A stretch of DNA of 12,283 nt from Desulfobacteraceae bacterium. Its GTDB lineage: Bacteria > Desulfobacterota > Desulfobacteria > Desulfobacterales > SURF-15. Below are positions 6,226 to 12,283 of the stretch, piece after piece. The notes under the pieces are model-generated. The model was not told where the DNA came from and made no database searches. It saw nothing but the letters and a program-made list of their open reading frames with translations. The stretch's first letter is position 1; every line of letters begins with the position of its first letter. Where the stretch lies: assembly GCA_003599475.1 (NCBI GenBank), contig QZKK01000216.1:1-12283 (forward strand). Reading direction: 5' to 3'. Made by a program: the position numbers and the translations under genes.

Positions 6226-8133
6226 ATGAACTATTATGGATATGGCGGTAACATCCTTTACGTAAACCTGACCACCGGCATAGTCAAAAGCGAGGTACTG
6301 AATGAGACATTGGCCAGAAAATATATCGGCGGTTGCGGCATCGGTCTAAGGTTACTTTACGATCTGCTCAAACCCGGTATTGCCCCTCATTCCCCGGAAA
6401 ATCCAATCATCATCAGCGCCGGCCCCCTGGTAGGTACTCTTGTCCCTGGGAGCAATAAGATCCAGATGCTCACAAAATTCGCTATTCCGGCAAACAAGGA
6501 GCAAACGAAGTACTATGTCGGAATTGGATCAGGAGGAAGCAATCGCTTTGGTTTGATGATGAAAAGTGCAGGTTATGACCAGATCGTAGTGACCGGAAGC
6601 GCTAATAAACCGGTCTATCTGAAGATCATGAATGACCATGTTGAGATTTGCAGCGCCGCGGATCTTTGGGGAAGAGATATCTATGAAACGACCGACGAGT
6701 TGATGAAGCGCTACTTGGGCTGTGGTGTCATTGCAATCGGTCGGGGAGGCGAGAGCATGGCCCCGCTTTCCCTTGCGTTTGTTGACGCCCGCAACACCAT
6801 CGGCAAGGGGGCTGCTTCCGTTATGGGTTCCAAGAACCTCAAGGCAATTTCGGTCTATGGAGATCGAGGAGTCAAGGTATGGGATCCAAAGCTTTTAATG
6901 AAGCTTTCCATCGACATCAATGAAACCATTCGTCAAATTCCTTATTTCAATAAACCAGGCATCGCGAATTGGAGCCTGGGGAAGAAATGGGCCGTTCATT
7001 ATCCACCGAAGATCTGGAAGGAAACACTCCTCAATTCAAAAGGGTGTTCAAGCTGTACTCTAACATGCAAAAGCTTTCATAAGATCAATACCGGGGCCTT
7101 TTCGGGAAATACGCTTTCAACGGGTGTGTTCATGCTGGTCCCAATTTATGGAAGGAGGCTGGAGCTCAAAGATTATGGGGAATCGATGGAATTGCTGGCT
7201 ACGGCGAACCGGTTGGGTATCGATTTTTCATCGATGGCGGGGATGACCAAATTTTTGATCCGCCTGAAAGAACGCGGTATTTTGACCACCAAAGACACAG
7301 ACGGACTTGACCTGAGGCTGGGCGATATTCAGAGCTGCTTAAAACTGGCGCATAAGATAGCCAACAGGGATGGGATCGGGGATAGCATGGCCCAGGGTTG
7401 GCACGCGCTCGCTTCGAGGGTGGGGGTGGATCCGAATACAGATCCGGATGGAGATGGAATCGTAAAAGGAACCTCGACCCTCTACGATGGCCGATTCACT
7501 CCCATGGATCCGACTCGATTCATGTGTGTGGTCAATCCCAGGGGGGGGATGCATTCACATCCGATCACATACTACCCGGGTCGATCTGTAAGCGTTATAC
7601 GAGAATTCTGTCAGGGCATGGGTCTATCCGAAGAGGAAATTGAACCTGTCTTCAATGCGGACGATTTCAATTGTGGAAGACTGGAAAGACACTGCGAAGA
7701 TGGAGAGGCGATTTGGTTCTCACTTGGAGTCTGCTCCAAATATGTCATGTATGGAATCTATAATATTTCTCCTCTCTCCGCCTTATATACTGCCGTCACA
7801 GGATTTCAAATAACCCCGGAAGAGCTTAAAAAAGCAGGCGAGCGGATCTGGAATCTTTACAAGATCATCAATATCAGGGAAGGGTTTGGCCGGGAAGATG
7901 ACGCTTTCCCCGGTTTATGGGTAAAGACGATCGATGAGCCGATCAAAGGTGAAATCCGCCTCAGGGACTATTTCGGGAAGCCGCTCCAGCACAAGGACCT
8001 CGAAAAGATGCTGGATGATTATTACGACGAGAGGGGATGGAACTCGAGCGAGGGCATACCCTCCGAAGAAAAACGGAAGGCTCTCGGATTGGACGGCCTC
8101 GATTCGAATCGGATCCCAAAACAAGCCCTATAG
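6226..8133 (+). CDS. Aldehyde:ferredoxin oxidoreductase family tungsten/pterin enzyme
   Basis: A 635-residue AOR-family catalytic subunit, binding a tungsten (or Mo) bis-pyranopterin and one [4Fe-4S] cluster. AORs interconvert aldehydes and carboxylates; BamB, a relative, reduces benzoyl-CoA. Seen: the N-terminal domain opens with GYGGNILYVNLTTG, RKYIGGCGIG (31-40) and GPLVGTLVPGSNK. The pterin-binding region has IGRGGESMAPLS (171-182) and GKGAASVMGSKNLKAI (193-208). The cluster ligands are C274, C277 and C281 in CSSCTLTC, plus a distant C503 in SLGVCSK. Length is close to Pyrococcus AOR (about 605) and BamB (about 650). The start ATG at 6226 follows GGAGGAGG and is one base after the upstream stop, so expression with the FAD/Fe-S protein is coupled. 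Aldehyde oxidation is the default reading; acid reduction or another W-dependent reaction is possible, and the substrate is not readable from sequence. Confidence 0.93.
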   Translation: MNYYGYGGNILYVNLTTGIVKSEVLNETLARKYIGGCGIGLRLLYDLLKPGIAPHSPENPIIISAGPLVGTLVPGSNKIQMLTKFAIPANKEQTKYYVGIGSGGSNRFGLMMKSAGYDQIVVTGSANKPVYLKIMNDHVEICSAADLWGRDIYETTDELMKRYLGCGVIAIGRGGESMAPLSLAFVDARNTIGKGAASVMGSKNLKAISVYGDRGVKVWDPKLLMKLSIDINETIRQIPYFNKPGIANWSLGKKWAVHYPPKIWKETLLNSKGCSSCTLTCKSFHKINTGAFSGNTLSTGVFMLVPIYGRRLELKDYGESMELLATANRLGIDFSSMAGMTKFLIRLKERGILTTKDTDGLDLRLGDIQSCLKLAHKIANRDGIGDSMAQGWHALASRVGVDPNTDPDGDGIVKGTSTLYDGRFTPMDPTRFMCVVNPRGGMHSHPITYYPGRSVSVIREFCQGMGLSEEEIEPVFNADDFNCGRLERHCEDGEAIWFSLGVCSKYVMYGIYNISPLSALYTAVTGFQITPEELKKAGERIWNLYKIINIREGFGREDDAFPGLWVKTIDEPIKGEIRLRDYFGKPLQHKDLEKMLDDYYDERGWNSSEGIPSEEKRKALGLDGLDSNRIPKQAL

Positions 8134-8145
8134 GAAACTGCAAGC

Positions 8146-8973
8146 ATGCAGAGATCGAGTGATGTCTTTATGGAGAAAAGAGAGATGAAAAGCTTGAAAG
8201 AATCGGCGGAAAAGATCGAGAAGCTGTTGCGTCTCGAGACGCGAGTGGTTGCGTACAGACGTCTGGAGCGCTTGGATGATCTAAAGGAGATCCCCGATCT
8301 CCGTACCTTCAACCGTCTATTTACCTTCTGCCAGCTCATCACGCTAGCGAGGGTTAACGGATGGACGGTCGGGGCGACCAAGGCAGATGCCAGGGAGGGA
8401 CGTCTCCTTGACCGATGTTCAAGGATTCATGGACTGAGGACAGCCTCTGAAAAGAGCATGGCCGCAGAAGCCGCATCCTTCATCACGACATGGTTTTCTT
8501 CGCTCGAAGACGGGATGAAGCAGCAAAAGGATTATCCTCGAATCCCCGCAGGGGAGGGGATCGTCCTTGCGCCCCTTTCCGCTGCTGCTTTCGATCCCGA
8601 TGCGGTGATGATATACGGCCTGCCCGCCCAGGTGATGCTGGTTATGTGCGGGTTGCAGAAAGAGAGATATGAGCGTTTCCAGTTCTCCTTTATCGGTGAA
8701 GGCGCCTGCGCCGATTCCCTGGCTCAATGCTATGTCAGCGGTAAACCGGCTCTGGCCGTTCCATGTTACGGGGAACGCTCCTTGGGTGGTGCAGCGGATG
8801 ATGAAATCGTCATCGCCCTGCCTCCGGCAGAATTGGAAAGGGCTGTATCTGGTCTGGAAAAATTGTCTTCTATCGGGCTGGGATATCCTGTACGCCGGAG
8901 GGCGGCTGAAATGGATCTGACGGAAGCACTCGGCGAAAGGTACCCCGGCAGGATAAAAACAACCAATCAATAA
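8146..8973 (+). CDS. DUF169 family protein
   Basis: A protein of about 260-275 residues belonging to the DUF169 family, whose biochemical function is not established. Family-like features are the N-terminal LKESAEKIEKLLRLETRVVAYR, an early C..L..AR.NG segment, then the central FDPDAVMIYGLPAQVMLVMCGL, and the GEGACADSLAQCYVSGKPAL followed by VPCYGERSLGGAADDE and IALPPAELERAVSGLEKL. There are Cys residues in several conserved-looking spots (GACA, AQCY, VPCYG), but I see no complete metal-binding motif. No signal peptide or membrane segment. The start is uncertain: ATG 8146 has AGGA ten bases upstream, while ATG 8185 has GGAG nine bases upstream and fits the family N-terminus better. It lies 12 nt after the AOR gene and 22 nt before the TRAP receptor, so it is in the operon, suggesting a role tied to the pathway or to the metalloenzyme. 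Confidence 0.82.
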   Translation: MQRSSDVFMEKREMKSLKESAEKIEKLLRLETRVVAYRRLERLDDLKEIPDLRTFNRLFTFCQLITLARVNGWTVGATKADAREGRLLDRCSRIHGLRTASEKSMAAEAASFITTWFSSLEDGMKQQKDYPRIPAGEGIVLAPLSAAAFDPDAVMIYGLPAQVMLVMCGLQKERYERFQFSFIGEGACADSLAQCYVSGKPALAVPCYGERSLGGAADDEIVIALPPAELERAVSGLEKLSSIGLGYPVRRRAAEMDLTEALGERYPGRIKTTNQ

Positions 8974-8995
8974 CCATATTCAAGGCGGGAGGAAC

Positions 8996-10096
8996 ATGAA
9001 AAAGAGTTTTAAAATCCATGCGTTCATGTGCGGAATCATTTCGCTCTTCGGGATCATGTTTTTGACTGGAATCTTTCCAACGGATTCGCTGTCTGCCGAA
9101 AAGAAGGTATTTAATTGGAAGTTCTCCAGTCACACCACGCCCGGCAGCAAATCGCTTGCTCCGTGCCAGCTGTGGTGGGCCGAACAAATCGAAAAGAGAT
9201 CAAAGGGGGAAATAAAGATAAAGATGTACTGGGTGGATGAGCTTTGCGGGCCGAAGGAGATGATGATGGCCGTTAAAAGCCGGTTAGCAGATGTGGTGGG
9301 TCATGTGCCCGGATATACGCCAGGAGAGACTCCGATTTGGAATTCGACGTACCTTCCGTTTCTTTGGGCTCCCCGGGTGGATCAAACCATGTTGATCTAT
9401 GATCGGCTTGCCAAGGAATCCAGGCCCTTCATCGATGAGATGAACCGGTTTAACTGCGTTTATGCCGGGGCATACGAGCATGGCGGCTACAATATGATGG
9501 GGAAGAAGCCTGTGCGCACGGTTAACGACTTCAAAGGCTTGCGGATTCGTGTGATGACCGATCTCGGAGAAATTATCAAACAGTTCGGCGCTGTCACCAT
9601 GCTGGTTCCGGTTACGGAGATGTATTCCGCTCTGGATACGGGCATTGTTGACATCGTCACTCATGACCGCCTTGCTTTTCATGCTTACAAGATCGATGAA
9701 ATCTCTAAATATCTAATGATCGACATGAATATGGGGGCGGCACCGACTTTTTACTTCATCAACAAGGATGCCTGGAATGAGTTGCCGGACCATTTAAAGA
9801 AGGTCGTCCAGAGTGTGATCGATGATTCCGCAGCTTTCATGTGGGATTACCATCGCAGGCCGGATCGGATTGCAGAGGCTGAAAAGACGATCAAGGAGAG
9901 AAACATCGAGGTGATTCAATTCCCGAGTGCTGAAAGGGCGAAGATTGAAGCGAAGGCTGAAGCGGTATGGGATGCCTGGGCCAAGCGGACGGCGAATTAC
10001 GAAAACGCCAAGATGGCCTTGTCGGATTATGTGAAGATTCGTAATGAGGTGATCTCAAAATACCCACAGGGGGCCCCTGGAATCCAATACAAGTAA
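8996..10096 (+). CDS. TRAP transporter solute-binding protein (DctP family)
   Basis: A 366-residue periplasmic receptor for a tripartite ATP-independent (TRAP) transporter, which uses an ion gradient to import organic acids. The N-terminus has KK, a hydrophobic stretch (about 9-28) and a signal-peptidase-like SLSA before EKK, with cleavage likely after residue 34. The mature part shows FSSHTTPGSKSLAPCQLWWAE, the DctP strand KGLRIRVMTDLGEIIKQFGA (180-199), and PVTEMYSALDTGIVD (205-219). Arg185 is at the place of the conserved Arg that binds the ligand carboxylate. The start ATG at 8996 has GGGAGG a few bases upstream. No DctQ or DctM membrane subunit lies in the window, so the receptor is either ahead of them elsewhere or serves a distant permease. 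The ligand is probably a carboxylate substrate of this pathway, but its identity is unknown. Confidence 0.92.
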   Translation: MKKSFKIHAFMCGIISLFGIMFLTGIFPTDSLSAEKKVFNWKFSSHTTPGSKSLAPCQLWWAEQIEKRSKGEIKIKMYWVDELCGPKEMMMAVKSRLADVVGHVPGYTPGETPIWNSTYLPFLWAPRVDQTMLIYDRLAKESRPFIDEMNRFNCVYAGAYEHGGYNMMGKKPVRTVNDFKGLRIRVMTDLGEIIKQFGAVTMLVPVTEMYSALDTGIVDIVTHDRLAFHAYKIDEISKYLMIDMNMGAAPTFYFINKDAWNELPDHLKKVVQSVIDDSAAFMWDYHRRPDRIAEAEKTIKERNIEVIQFPSAERAKIEAKAEAVWDAWAKRTANYENAKMALSDYVKIRNEVISKYPQGAPGIQYK

Positions 10097-10121
10097 ACTT
10101 GGTTAAAAGTTGCTGACGAAT

Positions 10122-10141
10122 CCCGTTCGAATGAGAATGGG
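10122..10141 (+). other. Small hairpin in the TRAP receptor-GRE spacer
   Basis: CCCGTTC (10122-10128) pairs with GAATGGG (10135-10141) with one G-U pair and a six-base loop. It sits in the largest gap of the operon (67 nt) and ends about ten bases before the Shine-Dalgarno of the GRE gene. No T-run follows, so it is not a standard intrinsic terminator. It could affect mRNA processing or stability between the receptor and GRE genes. Confidence 0.3.
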
Positions 10142-10163
10142 TTGGGTCAATGGAGGAGTCAAG

Positions 10164-12248
10164 ATGAGCACTGTTACCCAGGAACTGCGGGATAAGATTG
10201 TTTATAAAGGTGCGGTGACAAGGACAAAACACGGTGAAACCGCCGGATCGGGCCAGAGATACCGTTCCGACGTCATGATTTGTGTGGATCGGGCGCGGCT
10301 TCTAACGGAATCCTTTCGAGCCACGGAAGGACAACCCCTCGTTTTGCAGCGTGCCAATGCCTTGGAAAAGATCCTGGATCAGATGACAATTTACATTGAC
10401 AAGGGGGAGCGAATCGTCGGCAATTTCGCCCGTTCGCCCTCCCACGTGAACCTTTTCCCGGAGCTTGCCGTCGATTGGGTGAATCAAGCGATAAACGGCC
10501 CGTTCAGCGACCGGCTGAACGACGAGGACAAGAAGACTTGGCAGACGATCTATTCGTATTGGAAGGGCCGGTGTATCGACGACATGGTCAAAGCTTCATT
10601 TCCTGACTCCATCAAAGAGTATGTGGAGTTTAACAGCGCCTGCATGGCAAACTCATGGCGCCATTCGATCATGTCGGTTTCGCTGGATTTTAAAGAGATC
10701 TTCCGGGTCGGACTGAAAGGATTTGTCGAAAAAACCCAATCCAGACTCGAAGCGCTAAGTTCCGATATGACGCTCCACCCGACCGATTATGTAAACCAGC
10801 GCAAGTTCCTGGAAGCAGTCCTGATTGGATTGAATGCCGCAATCCGATTTTCCCACCGGTTTGCAGACCTGGCGGAAAGAGAAGCCCGGGCTGAACACGA
10901 TCCGGATCGCAAGAAAGAGCTTCTCGAGATCGCAAGGGTTTGCCGCCGGGTTCCAGAAAATCCAACCCGTACACTCCAGGAGGCGATTCAGAGCTTCTGG
11001 TTCTGCTTTCTCGTCAACCGTTTAATCGAAACCAGGGGCCAGGGCATCGGAGTGAGATTCGATCAGATCATGTATCCCTTTTTCAGATCGGACATCGAAT
11101 CCGGCCGGATCACTCGAGCCGAAGCGCAGGAGTTGATGGAGTTTTTACTGATTAAACTAGACGGGTGTGGTCACCTCCAGCGTCCCGAAATGCATGACGT
11201 GGGCGCCGGCTCCACGATGTATCAGACCCTGACGGTAGGGGGAACGACGCAGGATGGCCAGGACGGCATCAACGAGTTCAGCTTTGTCATGCTGGATGCG
11301 GCGATTGCAATGAAGACGGTGCATACGAATTATGCTCTTCGGTACCATCCTCAAATCAATCAGGATTTCATATTGAGATCCGTCGATCTTCTTAGAACCG
11401 GAGTGGGCTATCCCGCCTTTTTCAATGATAACTCCTATTATCCGTTCATAATCGACAGGGGAATCCCGATCGAGGATGCCCGTGACTATGTCATTCGGGG
11501 CTGCGTAAGCTGGCTTATTCCCGGGAAAAACTCCCACAATCATCGGGCAAGTTCGGCCATGTTGAATTTTGCGAAATGCCTGGAGTTAGCCTTCAATCGC
11601 GGAGAGGATATGTTGAGCGGAAAACAGCTCGGTTGTAAAACCCCTGATCCCGCAAATTTCAAGAGCCTCGATGACATAAAGGAAGCATTTTACCGGCAGT
11701 TGGATTTCATGGTCAGCAAGGTGACGGCAAGCATCAACCTGGGCGATCACTTCTACGCCCACCACATGCCGCTGCCTTTCACATCAGCCCTCGTCCAGGG
11801 GTGTATAGATCGGGGGCAGGACTGCAACTCCTGGACATATAACTCGCGGGAAGACATCATCAGCGCCGGCTTGACCAATGTCGCAGACTCCTTTGCAGCG
11901 CTGAAAAAGGCGGTCTACGATGAGAAATGGATCACGCTGAGCGAGCTCATCGAGGCCCTCAAGAACGACTGGAAGGATCACGAAGACCTGCGGCATAAGC
12001 TTATCCAACGTGCACCGAAATTTGGAAATGACGATGATTACGTAGACATGGAAATGCGGGAATTGCATCACCGGGCCCAGCAGATCGTCAGGAAATATAA
12101 GAACTGGTGGGGCGACCCTTGGGACCTCGATGGCAAAGGTCAGCCCGTGCGGTTCAGGACTGATCTGACGGACTTCATGAAACGTAGGATTTTGGAAATA
12201 CTCAAGAAAGCGGGAAAGCTGAGAAACCCTCGCCTGTTCGACACCTGA
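10164..12248 (+). CDS. Pyruvate formate-lyase-like glycyl radical enzyme, catalytic barrel without radical domain
   Basis: A 694-residue protein matching the PFL-like barrel of glycyl radical enzymes (GREs), cytoplasmic oxygen-sensitive catalysts. Seen: CVDRARLLTESFRATEGQP (40-58) followed by ALEKILDQMTIYIDKGERIVGNF (66-88), the central region SFWFCFLVNRLIETRGQGIG (277-296), and the Cys loop YVIRGCVSW with candidate thiyl Cys447 (442-450). Later come LPFTSALVQGCIDRGQD, GLTNVADSFAALKKAVYDEKW and PKFGNDDDYVD (618-628). After Cys447 the usual C-x-Glu of decarboxylases and dehydratases is C-V-Ser. The normal C-terminus, with the ATPDGR-like segment and the RVxGY glycyl loop (roughly 130 more residues), is missing: TGA at 12246-12248 ends the ORF. 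The frame stays open for the last 35 bases. The ATG at 10164 has GGAGGAG six bases upstream. No activating enzyme is in view. It could be a split GRE, an interrupted gene, or a recoded UGA. Confidence 0.88.
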   Translation: MSTVTQELRDKIVYKGAVTRTKHGETAGSGQRYRSDVMICVDRARLLTESFRATEGQPLVLQRANALEKILDQMTIYIDKGERIVGNFARSPSHVNLFPELAVDWVNQAINGPFSDRLNDEDKKTWQTIYSYWKGRCIDDMVKASFPDSIKEYVEFNSACMANSWRHSIMSVSLDFKEIFRVGLKGFVEKTQSRLEALSSDMTLHPTDYVNQRKFLEAVLIGLNAAIRFSHRFADLAEREARAEHDPDRKKELLEIARVCRRVPENPTRTLQEAIQSFWFCFLVNRLIETRGQGIGVRFDQIMYPFFRSDIESGRITRAEAQELMEFLLIKLDGCGHLQRPEMHDVGAGSTMYQTLTVGGTTQDGQDGINEFSFVMLDAAIAMKTVHTNYALRYHPQINQDFILRSVDLLRTGVGYPAFFNDNSYYPFIIDRGIPIEDARDYVIRGCVSWLIPGKNSHNHRASSAMLNFAKCLELAFNRGEDMLSGKQLGCKTPDPANFKSLDDIKEAFYRQLDFMVSKVTASINLGDHFYAHHMPLPFTSALVQGCIDRGQDCNSWTYNSREDIISAGLTNVADSFAALKKAVYDEKWITLSELIEALKNDWKDHEDLRHKLIQRAPKFGNDDDYVDMEMRELHHRAQQIVRKYKNWWGDPWDLDGKGQPVRFRTDLTDFMKRRILEILKKAGKLRNPRLFDT

Positions 12249-12283
12249 AACTCGCGATTCGTTGAACCTGAAGGGTATTCTGT

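Noticed and set aside
8419..8970. 183-codon minus-strand ORF
   Set aside because: Antisense shadow of the DUF169 gene, with no family features of its own.
12246..12248. Reassigned genetic code (UGA as Trp or Gly)
   Set aside because: UGA ends the CaiB-like, Zn-ribbon and thiolase-like genes at their normal family lengths, so it works as a stop here.
1..12283. CRISPR array, tRNA/rRNA genes, insertion sequence or phage genes
   Set aside because: No regularly spaced repeats, tRNA-like folds, transposase or phage proteins were seen on either strand.

Overview
The window looks like part of a catabolic gene cluster from a strictly anaerobic bacterium. A Desulfobacterota-type sulfate reducer or syntroph is my best guess, but the sequence has no taxonomic marker. 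The evidence is the combination of an aldehyde:ferredoxin oxidoreductase (AOR) family tungsten enzyme, a glycyl-radical-enzyme (GRE) body, a class III CoA-transferase, a Zn-ribbon (DUF35) plus thiolase-like pair, and a TRAP-type binding protein. UGA is an ordinary stop in several genes (2901, 3397, 4572), so the genetic code appears standard.

Layout. Positions 1-432 hold the N-terminal part of a family I CoA-transferase A subunit on the minus strand. Positions 433-1464 are an AT-rich, gene-free region with palindromic operator-like sites and a leader with two mutually exclusive hairpins in front of a 60-codon ORF (1465-1647). From 1687 to 12248 all genes lie on the plus strand: CaiB/BaiF CoA-transferase (1687-2901), Zn-ribbon/OB-fold protein (2936-3397), thiolase-like protein overlapping it by 4 nt (3394-4572), FAD/NAD(P)/4Fe-4S oxidoreductase (4584-6224), AOR-family catalytic subunit one base later (6226-8133), DUF169 protein (8146-8973), TRAP solute receptor (8996-10096), and a PFL-like GRE body (10164-12248). 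Gaps are -4 to 67 nt, so this is very probably one operon.

How the parts may work together (inference). The TRAP receptor would bind an organic acid. The CaiB-like enzyme would activate an acid to its CoA thioester. The Zn-ribbon/thiolase-like pair would cleave a C-C bond, as in BbsAB of anaerobic toluene degradation or the ChsH2-Ltp2 retro-aldolase of steroid degradation. The AOR would handle an aldehyde or acid, passing electrons through the FAD/Fe-S protein to NAD(P) or ferredoxin. The GRE would do the radical step. The mix recalls fumarate-addition pathways (Bss/Bbs), but the dehydrogenase, hydratase and alcohol-dehydrogenase genes and the GRE-activating enzyme are not in view.

The most unusual points are: (i) the GRE stops just before its glycyl-radical domain, at a TGA after which the same frame stays open to the window edge and reads like the expected continuation; (ii) the thiolase keeps its nucleophilic Cys but lacks both usual His-containing motifs; (iii) a possible RNA switch in the leader sequesters a Shine-Dalgarno site.
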